Assembly (NCBI RefSeq): GCF_033958435.1
Contig: NC_134144.1
Coordinates: 13,944,010-14,008,009 of the forward strand
DNA: 64,000 nucleotides
Source of the DNA: Carettochelys insculpta
Lineage: Eukaryota; Chordata; Testudines; Carettochelyidae
Direction: 5' to 3'
The notes under the pieces were generated by a model. The model had not been told where the DNA came from, searched no databases, and was given only the letters and a program-made list of their open reading frames with translations. Every line of letters begins with the position of its first letter. The stretch's first letter is position 1. The position numbers and the translations under genes are program-made. Shown here piece by piece: positions 44,001 through 48,195 of this stretch.

Positions 44001-46881
44001 TTTTAAAAGGATTTTTACAGGCTTTTGGAGCTGGAATGAAGAATTTTGATTATTTTTGCTAATGAAAATAAATTCTATAGAAATGTTTGTATGTACTAAG
44101 AAACCTTCACCACATATAATTAGCACACATATTGCACATAGCTCTGCCAGGAACAAATGCAAGATGGCTTTGCTGTTTTTCACGTTGCTTTCTGGTTGCC
44201 TCAGTTTCCAAAACCTCAACTTAATCCGGGGTAGGGTGGCTGGAAGCGGGAGGGACAGAGTGTTTATCGTAGGATTATACCATTGAAAAACAAAAGGATA
44301 CGGCCCTTTTTCAGGTAAGACAACAGCAATTCTTCAGGATCAGCATTCTTCTCTGTAATCTGCAGTAGGAAGTGAAATAAGAGATTATACATTATTGAGT
44401 TGTGATGCAACTTTCCCATTGTGGTAACTGGGCCTTTCTGAAATGCTTTGAGTATTCATATAATGCCTTTGAGTTATGGCATGTTTCTTTCATTTTGATC
44501 CTAATCTGTAAACATGAGGAATGTATTTGACAATAGCAAACAGTCTTGTATTGACAGGCAAAGAAGAAGTAAATATAACAATATTCTGAGAGTACTAAAA
44601 GGTTGACAGTGAGGAGACGGTCAGCAGTAGCAGAGGTTTGTGAAAGGGTCATGAAGACGAGAACCTTTGGGCCTGATCCTGCACCTGATTCCACCAGTGT
44701 AGATCAAGAGTAGCTCCACTTCAGTCAAAAGAGGTACAGTGGTGAAAAAAAATCCATGTGATAACAGAATCACATTCCTTATTTTCAAAGCCATGGGCTC
44801 ATGTGGGCGAAGGGAGTAAAGGACACAGTTTGGTGCTCTTGCACGGCCCAGAGAGGTACAAGCTTAGCCCCTTCCTCCTCAGAGACCTGCAGCAGAAAGA
44901 TGGAGGAAATTCCCAATACAAGGAAAGGAAGAAAGGGAGTTAGTTTTAAACCAACCTGTTTTAAGTGTAACAAAGTTCACTGTTGATTTTCAGGGTCTCC
45001 ATTAGCTGAGCAACAGGTCTGTTTGAAGGATGTGGCTATTGTAGTGGCATGCCCCAGCATGCTGGAAACCAAGCGCTAATGAGAACCAAGTCTGGAATGA
45101 GGGATGGGTGGAAGGCAACACAGACCTCACCAGAGAATGAGCAGATTGCTCTGGGGCATTTATAGGCACCATAACAAAATTTCAACTTTACCATGGCATG
45201 AAGCAGCCTGTATGTCAGCAGGAAAGGGTTTATTTAGCTTCCAGCTTTCAATGACCAGGCCCAGGTGGAATTCAAAGGGGAAATAAGATTGGATCCAAAG
45301 GATATAGCTACACTGCACACTAAGGTCAGACTTAGTTTCATGTCTTAGGTGAACACCCCCTTTCTCCCATGCACAAAACAGTGTAAATCAGATCAGAAGG
45401 CACTCAGGAACTGGCTGCTAGGACTTAGCTGGGCATGGGGTGGGGTGGGTCAGATTCTGAGTTCAGCTGTAACTTGGCTCCAAGCCCTGGCATTTTACAC
45501 TATGAACAGAGCTCAAGCCACAGAGCTGAGGCAGGAGGACTGTATTATAGACACATGTGCCCAGACAGCTGGGTGTGAGTCAGAAAGTCTGTGCGTTGCA
45601 GTATGAACACACAGACATAGACAGCCAGGTCCAGCAATTGTAAGCCTAGGTTTACAAGGCAGTGGGGACACCCAGACACAGACTTGGAAATACCAAGTTC
45701 ACCAGCCTGGGTCCCACAGACCTGGATTTACGATGCGGTGGAGACTGACTGAGAAGGGCACATTTTGCTACTGAACCAGCATAAATCAGGATAGTTACTG
45801 GGTAATGCACCGGAACTTGGTCCACGCAGCCTTCCTACAGTATACTTTTACAACCATATAGCAGAGGTGGCCAACTAGTAACAGACTAAGACCCATGTGG
45901 ATAGAGTGCAAAGAGCCACATATCATATATTTATTTTTATCCATCTGTATAGATACAATACATCTAGATAGCTAGATAGATAAAAATAAATATATAGTAC
46001 TTGGCTCAATGCCCTTCCACTCCGCCAGAGCCAGGCAACCTCAGCCCCACACTCTGACCCAATCCCCTTTCCCTCCCCCAGAGCCAGGCACCCCCAGGAC
46101 CCCCTGCTCTAACTCGATGAAGACAACTCACTGGAGCTGCCGCCACCACCACCACACACTTCTCCCACCATGCACAGAGCAGCGGACAGCACTCCCAGCA
46201 TGGGGCTCCTAGGAAGAGTTGCATTTAATGGCTCAAAGAGCTGCATGTGGCTTGAGAACTGCGGGTTGGTCAACCCGGTATATAGATAACAGAAAAAAAC
46301 AAAATAGACATATTACTCCCCCTCCCCTGATTCTGGGTTGTGGGGGAGAAAAAAAAGTCTTTATGAAAGCACCCTTTGGACAAATTGTTCTCAAAGAAAA
46401 CATGGACAATGTGTTTAAGAAAGAATGAGCTTTTTCCAGTTCAAACCACCATATATTTTGGGATGGTGGCGTTTAAAAAATAATTTTTAATGACATAACT
46501 CAGGGACAAAAAGAGAAGTTGAGGAAACAAATGTCCTTGGGAATGAAGTATTAAGTTTTGGCCTGTTAAAGAGGAAAGAGTCTATTACCACTGACTTCAT
46601 TTAAAAAAAGAAATATATATATATATATATATAGTAATACCAGGGGCTGTTCTTGCTATTGCTCTATTTTCTCCAAATGCAATGTTACTGATCTTGATAA
46701 CCTGCAGTTTTAGTAAATTGCTACATTAATTGTAACAGTTGAGTGGCACAACAGTTCATTGGTTCTATATAAAATATTCTTAATATGTTAAGGCACCTCC
46801 CTCTAAAAACAAACATGGAAGTCTTACCTTTCTGCCATTCACAAAAAACACAAGTGCGTCTGACTGCGTGGTGCAAGCCAT
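1850..46881 (-). CDS. AOX: Aldehyde oxidase gene B: spliced span of coding exons 1-15 (3' part beyond left edge)
   Basis: This is the span of the downstream AOX gene, read right to left. Fifteen coding exons total 1620 nt (540 codons) and join in frame through GT-AG introns. The encoded part holds the plant-ferredoxin-like [2Fe-2S] domain (C47, C52, C55, C77), the second [2Fe-2S] domain (C112, C117, C120, C152, C154 region), a linker, and the FAD domain (VVGNT at 268-272, SLGGH at 357-361) up to its C-terminal subdomain. The molybdopterin domain is not in the window. Known family role: a cytosolic molybdo-flavoprotein that oxidises aldehydes and azaheterocycles and passes electrons to O2. Motifs fit AOX better than XDH. 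Its position downstream of another AOX suggests AOX2, but that is inference. Confidence 0.95.
2205..2340. repeat. MITE-like fragment with CTAAGTCTACA end
   Basis: The left end, GAGGCTAAGTCTACATTG, resembles the GGCTACGTCTACAC ends of the MITEs elsewhere in the window, and a second GTGTAGACATTC occurs near 2306. The far boundary is unclear. Confidence 0.4.
2370..2706. mobile_element. Tigger/mariner-like non-autonomous DNA transposon
   Basis: The left end CAGTATAGTTAACTCTTTCA and the right end, whose reverse complement reads CAGTAAACTCTTTTACATCC, form imperfect terminal inverted repeats. The CAGT start is typical of Tigger-like elements. The interior is AT-rich and non-coding. A TA duplication is not clean. 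Confidence 0.5.
3232..3842 (-). mobile_element. CR1 LINE 3' fragment
   Basis: On the minus strand a CR1 reverse-transcriptase C-terminal region is readable ([19 protein letters not shown] at 3657 and down, with [17 protein letters not shown]), followed by the CR1 3' end (ACCTTCTGAGGTCTCTTCCA). The element is 5' truncated and the frame beyond 3460 is broken. It sits in intron 14 of gene B. Confidence 0.85.
4111..4295 (-). CDS. AOX: Gene B exon 14: FAD domain C-terminal subdomain
   Basis: This 185-nt exon encodes residues 425-486 beginning [20 protein letters not shown]. FRQAxRRxNALSxVNSGMRV and [10 protein letters not shown] are characteristic of the FAD-domain C-terminal subdomain. The acceptor is GATCAG. 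The exit phase is 2, the final AG being completed to Arg by the G of exon 15. The family usually has an aromatic near the first positions (EFVSAFRQ); here it is DDF. Confidence 0.97.
5693..6360. mobile_element. Nested palindromic MITEs
   Basis: An inner palindrome (about 5740-6187) has arms starting GCTACGTTTACAGTAGCCCC and ending GGGGGCTAGTTTAGATGTAGC, with a centre near 5960 where the GACCTCCTGGACTTCGAC / GAAGTCCGGG arms meet. It interrupts an outer element with GGGTATGTCTACACAGCAGC on the left and TTATTTCGAAATAATAC on the right; the string TATTCC flanks the inner copy on both sides. No protein coding. Confidence 0.7.
6361..6570. mobile_element. Partial MITE copy
   Basis: ATGTCTACACTGGCCCCTCG starts a half-copy related to the 13441-13877 palindrome (GGGGCATG, CTCATTTGTATAATGGTGGCC, TTTCAAAAGC). 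Only one arm is present. Confidence 0.55.
6571..7377. other. Intron 13 segment, nothing recognised
   Basis: Moderately GC-rich sequence without a recognisable exon or repeat. Short ORFs lack motifs. Confidence 0.4.
7378..7399. repeat. Poly(T) run, 22 bp
   Basis: Twenty-two T residues in a row in intron 13. Confidence 0.9.
7498..7782. mobile_element. Candidate MITE with GGGTAAGTCTATA ends
   Basis: The left end GGGTAAGTCTATACTAGGG and the right end, reverse complement GGGCTTGTCTATAGTTACC, are imperfect inverted repeats about 285 bp apart. A small internal hairpin (TCTAGCTATG..CATAGCTAGA) is near 7560. No clear target duplication. Confidence 0.5.
7954..8035. mobile_element. 82-bp hairpin MITE with TGA duplication
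   Basis: GCCCCAAACTTCGAAATGGC followed by CAC, a 4-bp TTGC loop, and the exact complement form an almost perfect hairpin. The ends GGCCGTGTCTACAC and GTGTAGACGTAGTC are the family termini. TGA occurs directly at both edges (7951-7953 and 8036-8038), consistent with a 3-bp target duplication. Confidence 0.85.
8335..8470 (+). mobile_element. Penelope-like element 3' tail
   Basis: GGAAGAAGTGGGTCTGTCCC, ACGAAAGCTCACCTAATAA and GTGCTACTTGACTGC match the tail also seen at 48102-48190 and, inverted, at 33229-33310. No coding part remains. Family assignment by recognition. Confidence 0.65.
8471..9360. other. Intron 13 segment, nothing recognised
   Basis: No exon signals and no repeat I can name. 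Part near 9330-9430 has weak MITE-like hairpins (CTTCAGCTATG / CATAGCTGAAG-like). Confidence 0.4.
9635..10069. mobile_element. 435-bp palindromic MITE with TAA duplication
   Basis: The whole element is a giant inverted repeat. Arms run GGCTACGTCTACACTAGCC to the centre near 9850 and back to GGCTAGCGTAGACACGGCC. Landmarks repeated in both arms are CTTCGAAATTGCC, TGAAATACATATTCAGCGC, CTCATTAGCATGCGGGCAGC and GGACCCTGGCTACTTTGAAG. TAA flanks both sides (9632-9634, 10070-10072). This fits a PIF/Harbinger-like non-autonomous element by target site and GGC end; inference. Confidence 0.85.
10073..11051. other. Intron 13 between MITE and exon 13, nothing recognised
   Basis: GC-rich stretch at 10180-10780, then AT-rich. 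The several overlapping ORFs of 60-105 codons on both strands are low-complexity by-products of GC content. No exon or known repeat is supported. Confidence 0.4.
11052..11161 (-). CDS. AOX: Gene B exon 13: FAD domain
   Basis: The exon encodes [20 protein letters not shown] then [16 protein letters not shown], after an Asp codon shared with exon 12. LKPxEVxVSVxIPYS is a standard AOX/XDH segment that leads to the FAD-domain C-terminal subdomain. Canonical CTACCAG acceptor and GTAAGGGC donor; exit phase 0. Confidence 0.96.
11861..12242. mobile_element. Truncated copy of the 435-bp palindromic MITE
   Basis: Same landmarks as the 9635-10069 element (GAAGCACTGAAATACATATT, CTCATTAGAATGCTGGCGG, AGCACTTCGAAATTGC) with the right end GGATAGCGTAGACATAGCC. 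About 35 bp of the left end are missing, so the left target duplication cannot be checked; TTA follows the right end. Confidence 0.8.
12421..12450. repeat. (TTTC)n microsatellite
   Basis: Imperfect TTCT/TTTC tandem repeats with one CTCT interruption. Confidence 0.9.
12451..13437. other. Intron 12 segment, nothing recognised
   Basis: AT-rich sequence without exon-like conservation or named repeats. Confidence 0.4.
13441..13877. mobile_element. 437-bp palindromic MITE with AAA duplication
   Basis: Inverted arms begin GGCTGTGTCTACACGAGCCC and CCTCCTTTCGGAAGGGGCAT, and return as ATGCCCCTTCCGAAAGGAGG and GGGCTCGTGTAGACACAGAC. The centre is near 13655 (GGGAAGAAGGGG). It shares interior motifs with 5740-6187, so these two form one subfamily. 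AAA flanks both ends (13438-13440, 13878-13880). Confidence 0.8.
13878..14886. other. Intron 12 next to exon 12, nothing recognised
   Basis: No repeat or exon identified. ORFs of about 100 codons that span the MITE edge are by-products of its inverted arms. Confidence 0.4.
14887..14980 (-). CDS. AOX: Gene B exon 12: second FAD-binding loop (SLGGH)
   Basis: This 94-nt exon opens with [20 protein letters not shown] and continues to LNLASK. SLGGH plus DLNPVLA form the conserved loop over the isoalloxazine ring. An internal TTAG could be mistaken for the acceptor; the upstream CTTAAAG is chosen because it restores the invariant SL before GGH. The donor is GTAAGATTC and the exit phase is 1. Confidence 0.95.
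14981..16065. other. Intron 11 of gene B
   Basis: Contains a GC-rich patch at 15470-15720 that produces overlapping ORFs on both strands with no recognisable protein. No exon or repeat assigned. Confidence 0.4.
16066..16217 (-). CDS. AOX: Gene B exon 11: FAD domain helix region
   Basis: The exon encodes fifty residues beginning [20 protein letters not shown] and ending [31 protein letters not shown] matches the AOX helix between the two FAD-binding loops. Entry phase 1 completes Gly306; exit phase 0 precedes SLGGH in exon 12. The larger minus-strand ORF over this region reads into intron on both sides and should be trimmed to these splice sites. Confidence 0.96.
16990..17470 (+). mobile_element. 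Candidate solo LTR-like sequence
   Basis: A GC-rich segment with AATAAA at 17379-17384, about 20 bp before a GT-rich stretch, then GGGGTGCAGTGCACGGGGAC and CCCCATCACA. This is the layout of R-U5 in some retroviral LTRs and resembles a reptile LTR I have seen. TG..CA ends and a target duplication are not demonstrated. Minus-strand ORFs over it are not convincing proteins. Confidence 0.35.
17471..18300. repeat. GC-rich repeat-like block
   Basis: GC-rich, with phrases such as GAGCTACTCCAGCAGAGCTG that look like dispersed repeat sequence. It may be internal sequence linked to the LTR-like block on its left. No coding domain seen. Confidence 0.3.
18555..18647 (-). CDS. AOX: Gene B exon 10: FAD domain
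   Basis: This 93-nt exon encodes [20 protein letters not shown] then [10 protein letters not shown], flanked by split Gly codons on both sides. The [14 protein letters not shown] segment corresponds to the conserved strand after the VGNT loop (PVIIxPxRIxEL in the family). The acceptor is CTTCAG and the donor GTAAGTCC. There are no stops in the chosen frame. Confidence 0.95.
18851..19738. mobile_element. 888-bp non-autonomous DNA element (ACACTATGAGATA family)
   Basis: Starts GGCTACGTCTACACTATGAG and ends ATCTCGTAGCATAGATGTAGCC. AATCGAATTTAAAGGAGTTAG near the left is complementary in part to AAATTGAATCTATTAAAAATTG near the right. The middle is a GC-rich insert-like core. A second copy lies at 32199-32916. 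Flanks are TCT and TCA, so the 3-bp duplication is imperfect. Confidence 0.7.
19739..20858. other. Intron 9 of gene B beside exon 9
   Basis: No exon, no named repeat. The sequence is ordinary AT-rich intron. Confidence 0.4.
20859..21003 (-). CDS. AOX: Gene B exon 9: FAD domain, flavin-binding loop
   Basis: The exon encodes [20 protein letters not shown], then [20 protein letters not shown] and [15 protein letters not shown] (268-274) is the conserved loop that binds the FAD diphosphate. The donor GTATGG falls inside a GGG run; taking the cut after the first G of the Gly275 codon is required to match the phase of exon 10. It is separated from exon 8 by a 9.6-kb intron full of mobile DNA. Confidence 0.97.
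21950..22195 (-). pseudogene. DIRS tyrosine recombinase remnant
   Basis: The frame includes [20 protein letters not shown] and [20 protein letters not shown]. The TSxRRVSE string carries the first catalytic Arg of the tyrosine-recombinase R-H-R-Y set. The remaining catalytic residues, expected nearer 21500-21900, are not readable in a single frame. Confidence 0.75.
22390..22998 (-). pseudogene. DIRS RNase H end and linker remnant
   Basis: A 202-codon open frame begins [20 protein letters not shown]. The ADALS and EWELHP-type strings mark the end of the RNase H region in DIRS and related elements; [19 protein letters not shown] follows as expected. Its end ([20 protein letters not shown]) is the start of the recombinase domain. 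It is a retrotransposon remnant, not a host gene. Confidence 0.8.
23793..24642 (-). pseudogene. DIRS reverse transcriptase remnant
   Basis: Two overlapping frames cover an RT: the upstream piece has [20 protein letters not shown] and [13 protein letters not shown], the downstream piece has [20 protein letters not shown] and [17 protein letters not shown]. The shift between frames near 24155 and the scrambled sequence after 23960 show decay. The [14 protein letters not shown] order is typical of DIRS-like RTs. Confidence 0.8.
25577..26175 (-). mobile_element. Penelope-like element 3' region
   Basis: The minus strand reads a protein fragment with [20 protein letters not shown], parallel to the FDTLTRGLNRDG sequence at 47880, then a tail with GATGAAGTGGGTCTTTGCAC and AAAGCTTAAGCTCCA. 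It represents the C-terminal end plus 3' UTR of a Penelope-like element. Several frames are needed, so it is broken. Intron 8 of gene B. Confidence 0.65.
26180..27000. other. Intron 8 segment, nothing recognised
   Basis: AT-rich sequence. No exon-like conservation or repeat assigned. Confidence 0.4.
27020..27730. repeat. GC-rich low-complexity repeat block
   Basis: Strongly C-rich on the plus strand, with recurring CCCTGCCCTGAGC-type and CCCCACACCCACAGC-type phrases at 27500-27640. The long open frames on both strands (155 and 166 codons) result from this bias and have no domain. It resembles the interior of a hAT-type non-autonomous element but ends are not defined. Confidence 0.45.
28440..28540. 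repeat. Partial MITE end
   Basis: TAAGTGTAGACAAGCCCAGG near 28518 is the terminus seen in MITEs of this window. The partner end is not clear. Confidence 0.35.
29110..29305. repeat. MITE-like fragment
   Basis: GGTTGGCAGTCAACC and its relatives, with ATCGACTTATTTGCCTAG and TCTAGATCAAGCCTTA at the right end, resemble another reptile MITE family. Boundaries not resolved. Confidence 0.35.
29655..29880 (+). mobile_element. CR1 LINE 3' end
   Basis: AACACTGGAACAAATTACCT, GGTTAGACAAACAACTATTAG and CTAGACTAGATGACCCATCA followed by CCTTGCAGTCCTACATATC are typical of the last 200 bp of CR1. Ends in TGTGATTCT. 5' truncated; intron 8. Confidence 0.8.
30200..30475 (+). mobile_element. Diverged CR1-like 3' fragment
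   Basis: The order TTAGGAACAGATAAGTTAGA, ACTAGGAAAACTTTTAC, GGCATAAATTTTAAGAG and GGGAAATGGACTGGATGATG is like an old CR1 3' region. Divergence is high, so confidence is limited. Confidence 0.45.
30564..30644 (-). CDS. AOX: Gene B exon 8: linker into FAD domain
   Basis: The 81-nt exon encodes [20 protein letters not shown] followed by IFPPELM. The [13 protein letters not shown] string is a strongly conserved AOX/XDH signature that marks the entry to the FAD domain. Both splice phases are 0; the acceptor has a good pyrimidine tract (CTTTTCAG) and the donor is GTAGGAAG. Confidence 0.97.
30645..31158. other. Intron 7 beside exon 8, nothing recognised
   Basis: AT-rich intron. No exon or repeat assigned. 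Confidence 0.4.
31162..31872 (+). mobile_element. 711-bp GC-rich element, copy 1, CCT duplication
   Basis: Termini GGCTACGTCTACACGTGCAG and the complement of AGCTGCGTCTACACGTGCA enclose repeated CGTCTACAC and TTTCGAAGT/ATTTCGATG hairpins at both ends and a GC-rich single-copy core. CCT flanks both sides (31159-31161, 31873-31875). It contains a 105-codon ORF at 31235-31552. It is intronic (intron 7 of gene B). The twin lies at 50125-50835. Confidence 0.85.
31235..31552 (+). other. 105-codon ORF inside the 711-bp element
   Basis: Starts [20 protein letters not shown] and ends [13 protein letters not shown]. It differs by 11 residues out of 105 from the ORF in the twin element, counted by eye. 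It starts in the terminal hairpin region and runs into the core. No domain is recognised; it is rich in Arg and Ser. Whether it is ever translated is unknown and I think it probably is not. Confidence 0.3.
32199..32916. mobile_element. 718-bp non-autonomous DNA element, TTA duplication
   Basis: Second member of the family at 18851-19738: GGCTGGGTCTACACTATGAG start, AAATTTAAAGGAGTTAG, ACGGATGGGTATAGCATCAA and GGAAGCGCCATGTCTTTCAT shared. The GC-rich middle differs from copy 1 and contains short tandem units (GACCAGGGCTGCTGTRCTGT, three variants at 32497-32640). TTA flanks both ends (32196-32198, 32917-32919). Confidence 0.75.
33229..33690. mobile_element. Two Penelope-like tails, head to head, forming a 304-bp palindrome
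   Basis: The left copy reads on the minus strand (33527 to 33229), the right copy on the plus strand (33543 to 33690). Their arms are nearly perfect complements: AACATGTGGTTTGAACCAGG, GAATTTTCTGGGTCATTATA, GGCTTAATCTAATTCTTGCC and CTCTGATTTGCTCAC appear in both. A 15-bp spacer separates them. The right copy lacks the last part of the tail. The same tail stands alone at 47870-48190. Confidence 0.8.
33917..34006 (-). CDS. AOX: Gene B exon 7: linker between Fe-S and FAD domains
   Basis: The exon encodes thirty residues beginning [20 protein letters not shown]. The CC pair followed by LD matches the poorly conserved AOX linker. Phase 0 on both sides and canonical TTTAG acceptor and GTGAGT donor support it. 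The other two frames carry stops or unlike sequence. This linker is expected to be flexible, so the low conservation is not alarming. Confidence 0.9.
34007..35683. other. Intron 6 of gene B
   Basis: A short relic at 34225-34300 (CAATGGAAAAACTCCATC, GGGGCTGGATCAGGCTCC) belongs to a dispersed motif described in the findings. The rest is AT-rich without recognised content. Confidence 0.4.
35684..35745 (-). CDS. AOX: Gene B exon 6: second [2Fe-2S] domain, CRC motif
   Basis: This 62-nt exon encodes [20 protein letters not shown] after the split Gly codon. Cys152 and Cys154 of CRC are the other two ligands of the second [2Fe-2S] cluster. TGYRPI is invariant in the family. Where mammalian AOX often has a Cys after KTF or KSF, this copy has Ser, which is not a ligand. 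Acceptor TTTCAG, donor GTAGGTAG, exit phase 0. Confidence 0.96.
35995..36215 (-). mobile_element. CR1-like 3' fragment
   Basis: ACAGTTGAGGCTAGAAGGGA followed by CCACCAGAGTATGACCTCCTGC and a downstream run of diverged sequence is the minus-strand 3' end of a CR1-type element. Intron 5 of gene B. Confidence 0.6.
36373..36499 (-). CDS. AOX: Gene B exon 5: second [2Fe-2S] domain, first Cys pair
   Basis: The 127-nt exon encodes [20 protein letters not shown] followed by [22 protein letters not shown]. Gln116, Cys117 and Cys120 lie in the SQCGFCTPG motif; the two Cys ligate the second cluster and the Gln contacts the molybdenum cofactor in known structures. AKCHG is AOX-like. The exit phase is 1, with a Gly codon completed in exon 6. 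Confidence 0.97.
36500..37783. other. Intron 4 of gene B
   Basis: Contains a hAT-like relic at its left-to-right end (37505-37680, separate entry). Elsewhere no exon or named repeat. Confidence 0.4.
37505..37680. mobile_element. hAT-like non-autonomous fragment
   Basis: Repeated ATGCGGCCC units (37511, 37534, 37608, 37638) around a TATA-rich middle, ending CAAAAGATTGGGCACCCATGG, match a widespread amniote hAT-type repeat containing GCGGCCC. Boundaries approximate. Confidence 0.5.
37784..37892 (-). CDS. AOX: Gene B exon 4: end of Fe-S domain I
   Basis: This 109-nt exon encodes [20 protein letters not shown], then TVEGVGST and VHPIQ. Cys77 in NSCLVPIC is the expected fourth ligand of the first [2Fe-2S] cluster. 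TVEGVGS and HPIQ are near-invariant in AOX and XDH. The first base completes an Arg codon from exon 3 (AG|G). The donor is GTGAGAAC and the exit phase is 0. Confidence 0.97.
38325..38490 (+). mobile_element. Penelope-like element 3' tail
   Basis: CATCTGATGAAGCAGGTCTT, TGCCCATGAAAGCTTATGCT, and ATCTGTTAGTCTATAAGGTG match the second tail subtype, also seen at 61795-61985. Intron 3 of gene B. Confidence 0.7.
39178..39274 (-). CDS. AOX: Gene B exon 3: first [2Fe-2S] cluster loop
   Basis: The exon encodes residues 38(part)-70(part) and contains [17 protein letters not shown]. Cys 47, 52 and 55 are three of the four ligands of the plant-type [2Fe-2S] cluster, in the expected C-x4-C-x2-C spacing. 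KYGCG is typical of AOX, where XDH usually has KLGCG. The acceptor is TTGCAG and the donor GTATCC; the entry phase is 1 and the exit phase is 2, matching both neighbours. Confidence 0.97.
40056..40699. mobile_element. hAT-like non-autonomous element
   Basis: The left end CAGGGCTAGGCAAAATGCAG followed by CCCACAGGCC, and the right end TTCTTGCCCACCCTTCTA (complement TAGAAGGGTGGGCAAGAA), form imperfect inverted ends of hAT type. The GC-rich interior gives small ORFs on both strands without domains. No clean 8-bp duplication. Confidence 0.55.
40820..40965 (-). repeat. tRNA-derived SINE-like sequence
   Basis: On the minus strand a pol III B box, GGTTCAATCC (40892-40901), lies about 40 bp after an A-box-like TAGCGTATGCACTAGAGG. 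The cloverleaf is not well formed (anticodon arm unclear), so it is a SINE head or tRNA pseudogene, not a functional tRNA. Confidence 0.45.
41000..42334. other. Intron 2 segment, nothing recognised
   Basis: Ordinary AT-rich intron with short TGTTTGTTTG-type low complexity near 41880. No exon signals. Confidence 0.4.
42336..43057. mobile_element. DNA transposon relic with TAGGGCTGTCA-like ends
   Basis: The left end TAGGGCTGTCAAACTATTAA and the right end, complement TAGAGCCATCAGTTAATC, are inverted. AT-rich TTAATTG/CAATTAA motifs follow both ends. It resembles a widespread amniote non-autonomous element; superfamily uncertain. No target duplication demonstrated. Confidence 0.5.
43085..43370 (+). 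mobile_element. Old CR1-like 3' fragment
   Basis: GGAACAATCTACCAACAGTC, ATGGTAGAGTCTGTATCACT, and GGATCAAGACTGGATGTTTT follow CR1 3' order. Strongly diverged. Confidence 0.5.
44302..44359 (-). CDS. AOX: Gene B exon 2: Fe-S domain I
   Basis: This 58-nt exon follows a CTGCAG acceptor and ends before a GTATCC donor. It encodes [19 protein letters not shown] plus the first base of a Leu codon completed in exon 3. EKNADP and the leucine-rich LLSYLKK segment are conserved family features just before the first Fe-S cluster loop. It is too short to appear as a free ORF and was found by looking for the missing link between exons 1 and 3. Confidence 0.95.
44360..45850. other. Intron 1 segment of gene B
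   Basis: A dispersed-motif relic (GGGCCTGATCCTGCACC, 44669) lies here. ATAGCTACACTGCACACTAA at 45305 resembles a MITE end. No exon or other repeat assigned. Confidence 0.35.
45861..46281. mobile_element. hAT-like non-autonomous element
   Basis: Left end CAGAGGTGGCCAACTAG and right end GCGGGTTGGTCAACCCGG are imperfect inverted hAT-like ends. The flanks CCATATAG and TATATAGA are similar and may be a decayed 8-bp duplication. Interior has GAGCCACAT / GCTGCATGTGGCT and a GC-rich core. In intron 1 of gene B, near exon 1. Confidence 0.55.
46613..46633. repeat. (TA)n microsatellite
   Basis: About ten TA dinucleotides in intron 1, roughly 200 bp from the exon 1 donor. Confidence 0.9.
46828..46881 (-). 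CDS. AOX: Gene B exon 1: start codon and first beta strand of Fe-S domain I
   Basis: This exon encodes [18 protein letters not shown] (18 codons) and is followed by a GTAAGAC donor. The LVFFVNGRK ending is the conserved first strand of the N-terminal ferredoxin-like domain in AOX and XDH. The ATG sits in a strong Kozak context (A at -3, G at +4). No upstream in-frame extension looks conserved, so this start is preferred. The plus-strand ORF over this region is only antisense shadow. Exon end phase is 0. Confidence 0.95.
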
Positions 46882-47100
46882 TGTGTGACATAAAGCGCAG
46901 CTTGCAAGTTGAAGAGGAAGATGTTAAACACCAGCAAGAAACCGATGGAAAGAAGTGCAATTTCGACAGCCAGCTGAAATTTGTGCTGTGCCCTACAGAC
47001 ATAAAAGCTTTAAACTGGATAGGTGAGGTGGAGCCAAGGAGGAGTGTACTGCATCTCAGCTCTGTAGGCTCAAATAAACCAACTGTGTCCTTCCCCCGCC
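46882..47100 (-). promoter_or_regulatory. 5' flank of gene B (5' UTR and possible promoter)
   Basis: This is the sequence immediately upstream of the gene B start codon. I see no strong TATA box or CpG-rich promoter; a weak TTTAAA-type element lies near 47010. The transcription start cannot be placed from sequence alone, and a non-coding 5' exon further right is possible. Confidence 0.25.
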
Positions 47101-47694
47101 TCATATACCAATGTGATCTAGGAAGAATGAGGAGACCTGTGGTTGCAGAAACAATGCAGGCATTAGTCTTGCCTGAGTGAACCATACTGTCAGAGGAGGA
47201 GGCACAGGATGTTACTCTTCCTCGGCGGTTCCAAGAATTTTGCAAACAAGCACCAAGCTTAGCATCTACATAGTCTGGAAAAGGACCTCTTAACCCTTTT
47301 CTCTCAGAGTCCTTCCACCTCCTCCACCAACCAACATACTATAGAAACTCCAGGGCCCAGCAAGGGAAGGAAGGAGGGACGAGATGGGGAGGGCATAAAC
47401 TGGGCTCCTGGCTTCAGCCACTGGATGCAGGGAAAAAAGGCTTTGTTCTTTTGCTTGCAAGATTAGAGGTTTTAGCCCTCTAGAGCTGGGGACTGAGGGC
47501 TTTTGCCCTGTAGGATGCTGGAGCTCTGGGTAGGTCAGGAACAGGGGATTCAGGCCACTGGGCTTCAGCCTCACAGGGGCACTGGGGCTTTAGTCCTGCA
47601 GGGAGCACTGTGCGGGAAGGGTTAGACTTTTGCCCTGATGGGCGCTGGAGTGCTGGTCTGCCAGATTTCAGCTGCAGGACTTTGCATCAAACTC

Positions 47695-48195
47695 CCCCAG
47701 ACAAAAACTTAATGGGCACAAAACAGACATAAAAACACTCCAGACCCACAAACCTGTTAGCCAGCATTTTAATGGAGTGGGCCATTCCGTTAAGGACTTA
47801 AGAGTCTGCGTGTTACTGAAGAAAAATTTTCACACCACTCTTGAAAGAGAGACTGCCAAACTGTCTTTTATATTCAAATTTGACACATTAACACGTGGTT
47901 TGAACAGGGACGGGAATTTTCTGAGTCACTATAGGGGCTCATTTGTATACTTGGCTTATTCTAATTCTTGACCGCCCCCCCACCTCTCTACCCTCTGATT
48001 TGCTCACCTTGATTTTTTTTTTTCTGATTTGTCCACCTTGATTACTATTTTTGGTTCTCTGTGTGCCTTAAATATTGAGTCTGTTCTGGTATGGCTATGG
48101 TCTGAAGAAGTGGGTCTGTCCCATGAAAGCTCGCCTAATAAATTATCTTGTTAGTCTTTAAAGTGCTACTTGACTGCTTTTTTGTTTCTTAAAAA
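47695..48195 (+). mobile_element. Penelope-like element: C-terminal fragment and 3' tail
   Basis: The frame from 47777 reads MGHSVKDLRVCVLLKKNFHT and FDTLTRGLNRDGNFLSHYRG, which I take as the end of the PLE endonuclease region. The tail that follows ends with GAAGTGGGTCTGTCCCATGA and TTAGTCTTTAAAGTGCTAC. 5' truncated. It is the most complete copy of this tail in the window. Confidence 0.7.

Noticed and set aside
46721..47245. 174-codon minus ORF and 131-codon plus ORF around gene B exon 1
   Set aside because: Only the 54-nt exon inside shows AOX sequence and a donor; the rest reads intron and flank, and the plus-strand ORF is antisense.
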